Assembly (NCBI GenBank): GCA_029781045.1
Contig: JAKOXL010000024.1
Coordinates: 211,210 to 275,209 of the forward strand
Direction: 5' to 3'
Source of the DNA: Bacillota bacterium
GTDB taxonomy: Bacteria; Bacillota; UBA994; UBA5500
DNA: 64,000 bases
The position numbers and the translations under genes were made by a program. Shown here one piece after another: positions 18,238 through 26,614 of this stretch. The notes under the pieces are model-generated. The model was not told the DNA's origin, searched no databases, and saw nothing but the letters and a program-made list of their open reading frames with translations. Position 1 is the stretch's first letter; each line of letters starts with the position of its first letter.

Positions 18238-19626
18238 GTGATTTGGCAGACTTTGGTTGATCTGTGGTACGGCACGGGCTTTGCTAATATGACGGTGCAG
18301 AACCTAATCATGATTGGCATTGCCCTATTCCTGATTTATTTGGCTATTGCTCGTGGCTACGAGCCCCTGCTCTTGCTACCCATTTCCTTCGGTATGTTGA
18401 TTGCTAACTTGCCTTTGGGTGGGCTGATGCAGGGCCCTACCACCAAACTGGATGGTTTGCTCAAAATCTTGGAGCAAAAAGAACTACTAACGGCGGCGGC
18501 AATTGCCGAGGTAAAGGCTGCCGGCGCCGACGGTCTTGGGGTGCTAATCCAGCTGTTGCTCAAGGCAGGCATGGATGCCAGCGCCATAGATTGGGTCTTG
18601 GCGAAAGGCCCCTTGTCGTTGGAAGCCTTAGTTAATGTGCTGCATAGTACAGGCGTGTTGACGGCAGCAGATGTTTCTGCCTTTGCAGCCTATAATCCCT
18701 CCCCTGGCGGGCTACTTTACTATCTCTACCAGGGCGTTAAACTGGGAGTATATCCGCCCCTCATTTTCCTAGGGGTGGGTGCCATGACTGACTTCGGTCC
18801 CTTGATTGCCAATCCCAAGACATTCCTCTTAGGTGCAGCTGCCCAATTTGGCATCTTCTTCACCTATGTCGTGGCAGCCTCTGTATTGGGCTTTACCCCA
18901 CAAGAAGCCGGTGCCATAGGGATAATCGGGGGAGCCGACGGGCCTACGGCTATCTACACAGCTACCCGATTGGCACCACACCTGCTGGCATCGATAGCGA
19001 TAGCCGCTTATTCCTACATGGCACTGGTGCCCATTATTCAACCCCCCATCATGCGGCTTCTAACCACCAAGGAAGAACGCGAGTGTGTGATGGAGCAGTT
19101 GCGGGTCGTGTCCAAGAAGGAGAGAATTCTTTTTCCCATCATTGTTACCCTAGCAGTGGGGCTCCTGCTACCAGATGCCATTCCCTTGGTGGCTATGCTT
19201 ATGCTTGGTAACTTGCTAAGAGAATGTGGCGTGGTTGACCGCTTGTCTAAGACAGCACAGAACGAGCTGACCAACATTATCGTCATCTTCTTAGGCCTAA
19301 CGGTGGGTGCCACCGCTAACGGGGAGAACTTCCTGCGGCCTCAGACTTTATATATCATCGCTCTCGGCCTTGTGGCTTTCGCTTTTGGAACGGTGGGCGG
19401 TGTATTGTTGGGTAAAATCATGTACAGACTTACCGGCGGTAAGGTTAATCCCCTCATCGGTTCTGCCGGTGTTTCCGCTGTACCCATGGCCGCTCGCGTG
19501 TCACAGATAGAGGGTCAAAAAGCTAATCCCACCAACTATTTGCTCATGCATGCCATGGGACCGAATGTGGCGGGAGTTATCGGTTCGGCTGTGGCAGCAG
19601 GTATACTCATATCAGTCTTGGGCTAG
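18238..19626 (+). CDS. mmdB: Sodium-translocating decarboxylase, beta (membrane) subunit
   Basis: This multi-pass membrane protein decarboxylates carboxybiotin and exports Na+. The 462-residue product carries the conserved blocks PLIFLGVGAMTDFGPLIANP, IGIIGGADGPTAIY, YSYMALVPIIQPP, PLIGSAGVSAVPMAARVSQ and HAMGPNVAGVIGSA. A helical segment of about 85 residues (roughly 65-150) lies between the first membrane part and the core. It is much longer than in short MmdB proteins and nearer to OadB length. GTG at 18238 is chosen because GAGGGGAG ends at 18229; GTG 18229 would overlap that site. Confidence 0.94.
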   Translation: MIWQTLVDLWYGTGFANMTVQNLIMIGIALFLIYLAIARGYEPLLLLPISFGMLIANLPLGGLMQGPTTKLDGLLKILEQKELLTAAAIAEVKAAGADGLGVLIQLLLKAGMDASAIDWVLAKGPLSLEALVNVLHSTGVLTAADVSAFAAYNPSPGGLLYYLYQGVKLGVYPPLIFLGVGAMTDFGPLIANPKTFLLGAAAQFGIFFTYVVAASVLGFTPQEAGAIGIIGGADGPTAIYTATRLAPHLLASIAIAAYSYMALVPIIQPPIMRLLTTKEERECVMEQLRVVSKKERILFPIIVTLAVGLLLPDAIPLVAMLMLGNLLRECGVVDRLSKTAQNELTNIIVIFLGLTVGATANGENFLRPQTLYIIALGLVAFAFGTVGGVLLGKIMYRLTGGKVNPLIGSAGVSAVPMAARVSQIEGQKANPTNYLLMHAMGPNVAGVIGSAVAAGILISVLG

Positions 19627-19628
19627 TT

Positions 19629-19689
19629 GCTATGATCTAGCCATAGCTGGCTCATAGCGGCCCCGTGAAGGTTTTCACCGAGGGGCCGC
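19629..19689 (+). repeat. Two adjacent hairpins between mmdB and pduL
   Basis: The first hairpin pairs GCTATG with CATAGC and AGCCA with TGGCT (19629-19658). The second pairs GCGGCCCC with GGGGCCGC (19657-19689). The T content after the second is weak, so it could be an attenuating or mRNA-stabilising structure rather than a full terminator. pduL begins 30 bases later. Confidence 0.65.
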
Positions 19690-19719
19690 CTTCCCTTCAA
19701 AGAAAGGAGGCAACATGCG

Positions 19720-20292
19720 ATGAAACCCATCGTTGTAGGCGTGTCTAACCGCCATTTACATCTCTCTCAAGCAGATTTGGAGACTCTATTCGGGCCTGGC
19801 TACCAGCTCACCAAAGTGAAGGACTTAGGCCAACCGGGTCAGTATGCCGCCGAAGAAACAGTTACCCTCATTGGTCCCAAAGGCAGCATTCCTGGTGTCC
19901 GAGTTCTCGGTCCCGTACGTTCTCGGACCCAGGTGGAGGTGGCAATGACCGATGCTTATCGCCTAGGCGTTAAGCCGCCGGTACGCGACTCAGGTAATCT
20001 GGAAGGTGCAGCTCCCATTACCATTGAGGGGCCTTGCGGTTGTGTCCAGTTGGAAGAGGCCGTAATCCTGGCCTGGCGCCATATCCATATGCATACCAGT
20101 GATGCGGAAGCCTATGGCGTTAAGGACAAGGACATGGTGCAAGTACGTGTGGGCGGAGATCGCGGTGTGATATTTGACAACGTGCTAGTACGGGTGCGAG
20201 ATGATTTCGCTTTAGAAATGCATGTGGATACCGACGAAGCCAACGCCGCATTACTGCGCAATGGGGATGTAGTGGAAGTTGTGAAGCCCTAG
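19720..20292 (+). CDS. pduL: Phosphate propanoyltransferase (PduL type)
   Basis: PduL interconverts acyl-CoA and acyl phosphate and is unrelated to Pta. The 190-residue product shows the zinc-binding NRHLHLS near the N-terminus and the HIHMH block near residue 122, with TKVKDLGQPGQYA and RDSGNL. There is no N-terminal encapsulation peptide of the microcompartment type, so it is probably free in the cytoplasm. Placed after the methylmalonyl-CoA genes, it most likely acts on propionyl-CoA; acetyl-CoA is an alternative. Confidence 0.93.
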   Translation: MKPIVVGVSNRHLHLSQADLETLFGPGYQLTKVKDLGQPGQYAAEETVTLIGPKGSIPGVRVLGPVRSRTQVEVAMTDAYRLGVKPPVRDSGNLEGAAPITIEGPCGCVQLEEAVILAWRHIHMHTSDAEAYGVKDKDMVQVRVGGDRGVIFDNVLVRVRDDFALEMHVDTDEANAALLRNGDVVEVVKP

Positions 20293-20307
20293 TGTCTAGG
20301 AGTAAGA

Positions 20308-20347
20308 CAGCCGATTCAGAGGCAACTGAATCGGCTGCTTTTCTTTT
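20308..20347 (+). terminator. Intrinsic terminator after pduL
   Basis: A perfect 12-bp stem (20308-20319 with 20326-20337, six-base loop) is followed by CTTTTCTTTT. It marks the end of the propionate cluster and lies between convergent genes. Confidence 0.9.
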
Positions 20348-20705
20348 AATCGTCTTTCTTCGGACTTACCACCAGTTGATAAACTCCCATAGCTAACAAG
20401 TAGAGGGCAAAGATTCTGCGCAAGACAGTTGGTTCCAGTGTTTGGGCCAACTTGGCTCCTAAGAAGGCGCCCACCCCACCGCCAAGAGCCAGTTTTGCGG
20501 CCAGTCTCCATTGCAGGTTACCATACTTAAGATGGGTTATGATGGCCAGCAGGGAGGTGGGGAGGAAGATCACCAGAGAAATTCCCTGAGCCACATGCTG
20601 GGGTGTTCCCTGTAAGAGAACTAAACCTGGGACCAGCAGAGTGCCTCCACCGACGGCTAGACCAGCCAGGATTCCGGAGCACAGGCCGAGTATAGTGACT
20701 AACAT
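20346..20705 (-). CDS. Half-size TauE/SafE-family membrane protein (second of pair)
   Basis: The 119-residue hydrophobic protein corresponds to one half of a TauE/SafE permease: a glycine-rich first helix (GLCSGILAGLAVGGGTLLVPG), QGISLVIFLPTSLLAI, then two further helices. Its ATG shares a base with the stop of the upstream half-size paralogue (TGATG), so they are translated together. Full TauE proteins have two such repeats in one chain; here a heterodimer is likely. The substrate is unknown; family members export sulfite, sulfonates or related anions. Confidence 0.85.
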   Translation of the reverse strand: MLVTILGLCSGILAGLAVGGGTLLVPGLVLLQGTPQHVAQGISLVIFLPTSLLAIITHLKYGNLQWRLAAKLALGGGVGAFLGAKLAQTLEPTVLRRIFALYLLAMGVYQLVVSPKKDD

Positions 20706-21064
20706 CAGAAGAGCATGCGCAATCCAGTCAGCAACATGTAAAGGGCAAAGCCCTTCCGCAGCCAACTGGGTTTGCAGTAGTTCATGAGAATAGCGCCGCC
20801 AATGGCTCCAATGGATGTGGCCAGTGCCAGACCGAGAAGGGATGCAATTGGAACATGGCCGTGACGGTGGTAAACCAGCATGCTAATGATCGAAGTTGGT
20901 AGCACAATTAAGAGGCTGGTGGCGTGGGCCTGGTGCTGCTTGACTCCCAGCCAGTAAACCATACCTGGAATCAAGATGGTGCCACCTCCGATTCCTAACA
21001 AGCCGTTTACTACTCCGGCAGCGAACCCGATCAAACCGTAAGGAAGCCAGGACTTAGACTGCAC
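20705..21064 (-). CDS. Half-size TauE/SafE-family membrane protein (first of pair)
   Basis: This 119-residue protein has the same plan as its downstream partner: GLIGFAAGVVNGLLGIGGGTILIPG, ATSLLIVLPTSIISM and two C-terminal helices. GTG at 21064 is chosen because AAAGGAGGGAGG lies 8 bases before it; a GTG at 21073 would touch that site. The two proteins have equal length and clear similarity (GGGT-L-PG; LPTS), so they look like an internal repeat split or duplicated as separate genes. Confidence 0.85.
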   Translation of the reverse strand: MQSKSWLPYGLIGFAAGVVNGLLGIGGGTILIPGMVYWLGVKQHQAHATSLLIVLPTSIISMLVYHRHGHVPIASLLGLALATSIGAIGGAILMNYCKPSWLRKGFALYMLLTGLRMLF

Positions 21065-21117
21065 TGTTGCCACCTCCCTCCTTTAGCTATTCCCCAAAGC
21101 AGGGAGGAAGATGAGAA

Positions 21118-21837
21118 TCAAAGTACCGTTAGAATAATGGCAAAACCTATGGTGATTCCCAAGGCAGTAAGTAGGCGAGACGAATCGTGAGATGCGGGTA
21201 TCAGCTCGTCAGCCACTACAAAGACCATGGCGCCCGCTGCAAAGGCCAAGCTTACAGCTATCGCTTGCGGTGAAAGCTGCAACAGTGCCAGACTAAGCAA
21301 CGTTCCTATGGGCGTTACCAACGCTACTAGCAGACAGACACCAAGTATCTGCACTGGTTTCCATCCGCCGTAAAGCAAGGGAAGCGAAAGGCCGATGCCC
21401 TCAGGGATATTATGGAGACCGATGGCGATGGCTAAGAGAGTGCCCAACTCATCTGTGGCGGCAAAGCCGGCACCGATGGCCAAACCTTCCGGAAAGTCGT
21501 GGAGGGCAATTCCTAAGGCCACCAATATACCCATGCGAATAAAGGAATGGCGCTTGTCAAAGCTGCTTCTTCTGCGGCGTCGTCTGGCCATCCAATTGCT
21601 AATAGATGCTAGTAGTGCCATACCTATGGCGAAACCCATGATGGTGGAGCTGCGGGTACCGTGCTCTAGGGCGGCAGGCAGCAAATCAAGCGCTACCACC
21701 GCCAGCATAACCCCCGATGCCGTGCCTAACCAAAAAGCTAGGGCTCTGACATTGGGACGTCCAAGAAACAAGACTATTGCCCCACCCAACACGGTAGCTA
21801 ACCCAGCCAGCAAACTAGAAAGCAAAACCTGCGGCAA
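21118..21837 (-). CDS. ZIP-family metal transporter
   Basis: The 239-residue membrane protein is of the ZIP (ZupT-like) group that imports divalent metals such as Zn2+. The paired metal-binding motifs HDFPEG (near residue 113) and HNIPEG (near 142) are intact, with a basic loop (RRRRRR) before them. TTG at 21837 is preferred because GGGAGG lies 8 bases upstream and the protein then begins directly with its first membrane helix; GTG 21882 would add 15 polar residues. It heads the TauE pair on the same strand. Confidence 0.9.
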   Translation of the reverse strand: MPQVLLSSLLAGLATVLGGAIVLFLGRPNVRALAFWLGTASGVMLAVVALDLLPAALEHGTRSSTIMGFAIGMALLASISNWMARRRRRRSSFDKRHSFIRMGILVALGIALHDFPEGLAIGAGFAATDELGTLLAIAIGLHNIPEGIGLSLPLLYGGWKPVQILGVCLLVALVTPIGTLLSLALLQLSPQAIAVSLAFAAGAMVFVVADELIPASHDSSRLLTALGITIGFAIILTVL

Positions 21838-21921
21838 CTTGCGTGCCTCCCAGCCAAATTGATAAGCGAGATGCTTACACACCTCGCTTAAAACCTATTC
21901 CAAGAGCCACTTAGACATGCC

Positions 21922-22776
21922 TCAAATTACCGTTGATAGCTCCTTAAACCCTTCGCCTAGAACTTCATGGGCATCGATAACTATCACAAAAGCTCGACTA
22001 TCAAGGGCCCTCACCAAGTTCTTGATGGTAATAATCTCGGAACGACTGACCACAACTAGCAGTGTCTTCTTGGGCGCTCGGCTAAAGCCGCCTTCACTAT
22101 GTAAATAGGTGACGCCACGCTCTAAATCAACCATTATCTGTTGGGCAATGGCTTCAGCCTGATCGGAGACGATCAGCAAAGCCTTGACGGCGAAGAACCC
22201 CTCGTTCACGTAGTCAATCACCCGGGTGGTAACAAAAATCGAAACCAGAGCATACATGGCCAAGTTAGGACCGAAAATATACCCGGCGGCGGTGACCACA
22301 AGGGCGTCAATTAGTAGCAGGGCCTGCCCGATAGGGAGACCGGTAAAACGGTGCAACAGACCGGCGGCCAAGTCGGTACCGCCAGTGGAGCCGCGGGAGC
22401 GAAAAACGATACCCATACCAATACCAGTGACAACACCACCGTACAGTGCCCCCAAGATGGGGTCGTCAGTCCAGGGTGCAATGTTGCTAGTCACATATAC
22501 CCAACCCGAAGTGGCCAAGCCACCGAGGACGGAGAACCAGCTGAAGCGCCAGCCGACCACCAAACCAGAGATAATAAGTAAAGGTACGTTTATCAGCAGA
22601 AGGGTGAAGCCGGGCTCAAATCCGGTCAGATGATATATGATGGTAGCAATACCGGCTGCACCGCCGGCAGCAATGCGGTTGGGAACTTGCAAGGCGTTTA
22701 CTCCTACGGCTGTGATGAAAGATCCCAGGACAATTCCCATGTACTGGGCTATAGTTCGTGTGAGATGTCGGCGCAT
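21922..22776 (-). CDS. YitT-family membrane protein (DUF161/DUF2179)
   Basis: The 284-residue product has an N-terminal domain with five or six membrane segments (GIVLGSFITAVGVNAL, GGAAGIATIIYHLTG, RSRGSTGGTDLAAGLL). A cytoplasmic C-terminal DUF2179 domain starts about residue 205 (FFAVKALLIVSDQ, ERGVTYLHSEGGFS). These proteins are common in Bacillota and lack a settled function. It precedes the ZIP gene on the same strand. Confidence 0.9.
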   Translation of the reverse strand: MRRHLTRTIAQYMGIVLGSFITAVGVNALQVPNRIAAGGAAGIATIIYHLTGFEPGFTLLLINVPLLIISGLVVGWRFSWFSVLGGLATSGWVYVTSNIAPWTDDPILGALYGGVVTGIGMGIVFRSRGSTGGTDLAAGLLHRFTGLPIGQALLLIDALVVTAAGYIFGPNLAMYALVSIFVTTRVIDYVNEGFFAVKALLIVSDQAEAIAQQIMVDLERGVTYLHSEGGFSRAPKKTLLVVVSRSEIITIKNLVRALDSRAFVIVIDAHEVLGEGFKELSTVI

Positions 22777-22820
22777 CCGAAGCCACTCCTAACTAAGTTG
22801 GTAAAGTAAGTTTACCATAT

Positions 22821-22853
22821 GACAAGAAAACCGTGCAGGGTCCACTGTACGGT
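22821..22853 (-). terminator. Intrinsic terminator after the aminotransferase (minus strand)
   Basis: On the minus strand, ACCGTACAG/CTGCACGGT (one wobble pair) with a six-base loop is followed by TTTTCTTGTC. It separates the aminotransferase-transketolase operon from the YitT gene. Confidence 0.7.
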
Positions 22854-22872
22854 CATTCTTTTCTGTTAGCGT

Positions 22873-24048
22873 CTATCTCAATTTGCGCACTGCGGTTTCA
22901 ATGCGCTCCAATGCCAGCTGAATGTTCTCGATGGAGTTGGCATAGGAAAGACGCAAATGACCTTCTCCGTATTCGCCAAAGTCGGTGCCTGACAACACTG
23001 CCACGCCCGCTTCTTCCAAGATGTAGTTGGCAATCTCGGAACTGGACTTGCCCAGTGCCCGAATATTGGGGAAGGCATAGAAGGCACCTAATGGTTTTCG
23101 ACAGCTAATGCCAGGAATGGAGTTGAGGCCATCAACTATAATGTCGCGGCGCTTCTTAAACTCGGCCTTCATATGCTCCGCCCCCTCCTGGGAGCCGGTG
23201 AGCGCTTCTATACCAGCCATCTGGGTGAAGGCCGCGGCGCAAGAGTTAGTATTTATCGCCAGACGTGCCACGTGTTCCACCAGGTCCAGCGGCAGTACAC
23301 CGTATCCGAGGCGCCAACCGGTCATGGCATATGTTTTCGAGAACCCGTCAAGAATAATGGTCCGTTCCTTCATCCCCGGTAGCGAGGCGATGGAAACCGG
23401 CTCATCCTCATAGACGAGGCGATCGTAAATCTCATCGGACATGATAAGTATATTCTTATCGCGGACCAGATCGGCTATCTGCTCCAGATTCTCCCGGGAA
23501 AGCAGACCTCCTGTGGGGTTGGCCGGCGAGTTGATAATGATCAGCTTGGTGCGCTCATTGATTTTCCGCGCCAGATCATCAATGTCCAATTTGAAGTCAT
23601 TTTCTTCTAACAAAGGCATAGGAACAGCTTTACCACCCACAAAGTTGATGGCCGATTCGTAGATGGGGTAGCCTGGATTAGGATAAATCACTTCATCACC
23701 CGGGTTAATAAGCGCCAACATGGTGTACAGCATAAGGGGTTTGGCACCGGGCATAAGCACTATTTCTTCTGCCTTTGCTGGTACCTTCTTGTACTTGGTC
23801 ACATAACTGGCAACCGCTTGGCGAGCTTCCTGTATACCACAGGCGGGAGTGTAATGGGTATAACCGTCGTTGAGGGCCCTAATAGCCGCATCGATAATGT
23901 TGCGAGGTGTATCGAAATCGGGCTCTCCGATTTCTAGGTGTACGATGTGCTTGCCCTGAGCTTCAAGAGCCTTTGCCTTGGCCAATACCTCGAAGGCCCT
24001 TTCCGTCCCCAAACGCTGCATGCGCGTTGCCAACATCTGGTTGATCAC
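22873..24048 (-). CDS. PLP-dependent aminotransferase, class I
   Basis: The 391-residue fold-type I aminotransferase has the PLP lysine in DGFSKTYAMTGWRLGY, the INSPANPTGG block, MSDEIYDRL, and a C-terminal arginine in HLRLSYANS. It resembles the AspC/AlaA/PatA subgroup; aspartate, alanine or aromatic amino acids are all possible substrates. GTG at 24048 has GAGGGG upstream. It follows the split transketolase with about 20 bases between, suggesting one operon, perhaps tied to aromatic or pentose metabolism. Confidence 0.92.
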   Translation of the reverse strand: MINQMLATRMQRLGTERAFEVLAKAKALEAQGKHIVHLEIGEPDFDTPRNIIDAAIRALNDGYTHYTPACGIQEARQAVASYVTKYKKVPAKAEEIVLMPGAKPLMLYTMLALINPGDEVIYPNPGYPIYESAINFVGGKAVPMPLLEENDFKLDIDDLARKINERTKLIIINSPANPTGGLLSRENLEQIADLVRDKNILIMSDEIYDRLVYEDEPVSIASLPGMKERTIILDGFSKTYAMTGWRLGYGVLPLDLVEHVARLAINTNSCAAAFTQMAGIEALTGSQEGAEHMKAEFKKRRDIIVDGLNSIPGISCRKPLGAFYAFPNIRALGKSSSEIANYILEEAGVAVLSGTDFGEYGEGHLRLSYANSIENIQLALERIETAVRKLR

Positions 24049-24069
24049 AGCTAATCCCCTCTTCTTGAA

Positions 24070-25005
24070 CTATTTTCTGTTTAGCACTCTGCGAACTGCA
24101 GTCATGATATCTCTATGGGTAAGGCCATACTTGATCGCCAGTTCATCGGGATTCCCCGATTCACCAAAGGTATCCATAATGCCTACCATCTCGACGGGTA
24201 CGGGCTTGTTCTTCACCAATACTTCCGCCACCGCACCGCCTAATCCGGCGTTAACCTGATGTTCTTCCACAGTCACAATAGCCCCGGTTTCCTCCGCCGC
24301 GGCCACGATGGCCTCTGTATCAATGGGTTTGATGGTATGCATATTAAGCACACGGCAAGAGATGCCTTCCTGTGCCATCTGATCTGCAGCTAAGAGCGCT
24401 TCATAGAGAATGGGCCCACAACCGATAATGGTTACATCGGTGCCAGCCCGCAGTAGGTTGGCCTTACCAAACTGCCATTCATCCTCTTCTTTAGTGAATA
24501 TGGGAGTAGCCTCGCGAGCAAAACGCAGGTATACGGGGCCGGGGATTTCAGCGGCCGCTAGAGTGGCTTTCCGACCTTCAATGGCGTCGCAAGGAACTAT
24601 CATTTTCATGTTGGGTATGACCCGCATAAGCGCAATTTCTTCTAAAGCCTGGTGGGTGGCGCCATCCGCACCAACGGAAATGCCTCCGTGCATGCCACCG
24701 ATCTTTACATTCAGGTTGGCGTAGCAGATGGTGGTGCGAATTTGATCCCAGGCTCGGCCTGCAATGAAGACGCCGTAGGTGGTGGCAAAAGGAATTTTGC
24801 CGCCCATGGCCAACCCGGCGGCAGTGCCTAACATATCCTGTTCGGCAATGCCGATATCAAAGAAACGTTCTGGATACTTATCTCTGAACCAGTTGGTGCG
24901 GGTAGACATGGCCAAGTCTGCGTCCAAAACGACCACATCAGGGTTTGACTCACCAAGAATCAGTAATGCCTCGCCGTAGCCATCTCGTGTGGGTTTCTTA
25001 ATCAT
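24070..25005 (-). CDS. Transketolase, C-terminal subunit
   Basis: The 311-residue protein comprises the pyrimidine-binding and C-terminal domains of transketolase. Visible blocks are GIAEQDMLGTAAGLAMGG, the GGMHGGISVGADGATHQALEE region and VTVEEHQVNAGLGGAV. The ATG has GGAGG upstream. It pairs with the N-terminal subunit encoded just before it. Split transketolases are frequent in clostridia and thermophiles and act in the non-oxidative pentose phosphate pathway. Confidence 0.94.
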   Translation of the reverse strand: MIKKPTRDGYGEALLILGESNPDVVVLDADLAMSTRTNWFRDKYPERFFDIGIAEQDMLGTAAGLAMGGKIPFATTYGVFIAGRAWDQIRTTICYANLNVKIGGMHGGISVGADGATHQALEEIALMRVIPNMKMIVPCDAIEGRKATLAAAEIPGPVYLRFAREATPIFTKEEDEWQFGKANLLRAGTDVTIIGCGPILYEALLAADQMAQEGISCRVLNMHTIKPIDTEAIVAAAEETGAIVTVEEHQVNAGLGGAVAEVLVKNKPVPVEMVGIMDTFGESGNPDELAIKYGLTHRDIMTAVRRVLNRK

Positions 25006-25025
25006 GAATCTAGACCTCCTCCAGC

Positions 25026-25844
25026 TTAGTTGGCCAACTCGGCCAAAGCCTTGGCTAGCTCTTCTTGGTTAGGAGCCCGCCCGTGCCAGCCGGCCACGTT
25101 TTCCATGAAGGAAACGCCCTTGCCTTTAATGGTTTTCGCGATGATCACGCTAGGCTTGTCCTTCACATTCTCGGCTTCATCATAGGCAGCCAGCACTTGC
25201 TCCAGATCATGGCCATCGATGGAAATGACGTGCCAGTTGAAAGCCTGCCACTTATCCGCAAGGGGATGGAGCCCAATAACTTCTTCCACTGGGCCGTCTA
25301 TTTGCAGGTTATTGTAGTCCACTATGGCACAAACACTTGACAGTTTGTAATGAGCAGCTGTCATAACCGCCTCCCATACTTGGCCTTCTTGCAGCTCCCC
25401 ATCGCCTAGCAGGCAGTAAACCCTATAATCTTGCTTATTCAACCGGGCGGCCAAGGCCAAACCGTTGGCTTGTGATAGGCCTTGCCCTAAGGAACCGCTG
25501 GAGTTGTCAATACCAGGTAGGCTTAACATACTAGGATGTCCTTGTAATCGGCTTCCCAGTTTGCGTAGAGTGAGGAGCTCCTCGACGGGGAAATAACCGG
25601 CGCGGGCTAACACGCTATAGAGGACGGGAGCCACATGTCCCTTGGAAAGAATAAAACGGTCCCGGTCTGCCCAATCAGGGCGCTGGGGATCGTGCCGCAT
25701 CTTGGCGAAATAGAGGCCAACCAGCAACTCCACAGAAGACAGGGAGCCGCCCGGATGCCCCGAACCGGCTGCTGCCGTCATCTTCACAATATCTCGCCGT
25801 ACCTCTTTGCAGAGCGCTTTCAGTTCCTGCAGATCAGCTCGCAT
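25026..25844 (-). CDS. Transketolase, N-terminal (thiamine-binding) subunit
   Basis: The 272-residue subunit binds thiamine diphosphate: GSGHPGGSLSSVELL, DRFILSKGH, SSGSLGQGLSQANG and the GDGELQEGQVWEA...NN motif. The ATG at 25844 has AAAGGAGAC 10 bases upstream; the frame is open further but adds only 10 residues. It is first in the operon tktN-tktC-aminotransferase, behind a promoter at about 25902. Confidence 0.94.
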   Translation of the reverse strand: MRADLQELKALCKEVRRDIVKMTAAAGSGHPGGSLSSVELLVGLYFAKMRHDPQRPDWADRDRFILSKGHVAPVLYSVLARAGYFPVEELLTLRKLGSRLQGHPSMLSLPGIDNSSGSLGQGLSQANGLALAARLNKQDYRVYCLLGDGELQEGQVWEAVMTAAHYKLSSVCAIVDYNNLQIDGPVEEVIGLHPLADKWQAFNWHVISIDGHDLEQVLAAYDEAENVKDKPSVIIAKTIKGKGVSFMENVAGWHGRAPNQEELAKALAELAN

Positions 25845-25901
25845 TGGCGCATAGTCTCCTTTCAACAATAGCATATATTAACTGGCATTTTACCCTCATT
25901 G

Positions 25902-25910
25902 ATTATAGCA
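25902..25910 (-). promoter_or_regulatory. Extended -10 promoter for the transketolase operon
   Basis: On the minus strand TGCTATAAT is a perfect TATAAT -10 with the extended TGn element. No good -35 is seen at 17 bases. It lies 58 bases before the start codon in AT-rich DNA. Confidence 0.5.
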
Positions 25911-26021
25911 TATTAGAAAAGCCGACACACATCTACACGGTTTTGACGGGGTTAAAGTTTGTTCGCTCTTGGGTGAGGAGAGCAAAGCTCCACGGGAGTA
26001 TCTGGAGTCGCAGAATAGATT

Positions 26022-26528
26022 CTACGGTATGGAAGCTCCGTTCAGTTCAAATAGTGTTCCATCAATTTCTACATATATCGCCACATTCCGCGTTTGGGGG
26101 TTAAGTGGAGGGAACACTAAGGTATAGCGCCAGATGTGGCAACCGACGGACTCCATGCCCTCAATGTGGAGTTGTTGATAGCGTTGCCCCAAGTCATCGA
26201 CGATACTGGCCGTGATACTGGCGGGTGCGTTAACTGTTGACTGATCTAGTTGTTCTAGCAGCAAGGAGATCCGGGTGTGGTTCTTAGTCGTGGCCAGCGG
26301 TGAATGGATGACATAGTTCTTGTGCTTAGCTATATACTCCAAGCTCAACCGCCGCCCGTCTTCTAGGCAGAAGACACTGGAGGGAGCCGGCGGCGGGGAG
26401 CTTTCCTGCACTTGACGATCAGTGTTGAGATAATAAACAAAGACGTCTTCCGTCTTGGCGGGAAGAACCAGGCTAATTCCGGTAGTAAGCAACACCAAGA
26501 AGGTTAGCAGCAGAAAGGCTTTACGCAT
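26022..26528 (-). CDS. Secreted or membrane-anchored protein of unknown function
   Basis: I do not recognise the family. The 168-residue product starts with a positively charged, hydrophobic signal-like segment (RKAFLLLTFLVLLTTGISLVLPA), followed by a polar domain with a proline-rich stretch (SSPPPAPSS) and only two cysteines. The ATG at 26528 follows AGAGGTG. It has its own space between the transketolase operon and mgtE. About 60 bases downstream of its end begins the transketolase promoter region. No functional claim can be made beyond likely export. Confidence 0.6.
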   Translation of the reverse strand: MRKAFLLLTFLVLLTTGISLVLPAKTEDVFVYYLNTDRQVQESSPPPAPSSVFCLEDGRRLSLEYIAKHKNYVIHSPLATTKNHTRISLLLEQLDQSTVNAPASITASIVDDLGQRYQQLHIEGMESVGCHIWRYTLVFPPLNPQTRNVAIYVEIDGTLFELNGASIP

Positions 26529-26583
26529 GCACATCACCTCTTTGCTGCAGTTTACGCTTAGAGAGGTCCAATAATGTGCAGAA

Positions 26584-26605
26584 ATCCCTGGCTTTCGCCA
26601 GGGAT
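26584..26605 (-). terminator. Hairpin after mgtE (minus strand), probable terminator
   Basis: ATCCCTGGC/GCCAGGGAT with a GAAA tetraloop lies 10 bases after the mgtE stop on the minus strand. The following TTTCTG is a weak T-tract. Confidence 0.6.
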
Positions 26606-26614
26606 AAGAGTCAT

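Noticed and set aside
21395-21862. Plus-strand frame of 155 codons
   Set aside because: Shadow of the ZIP transporter on the minus strand; composition (lysine/alanine/proline-rich) is typical of antisense frames.
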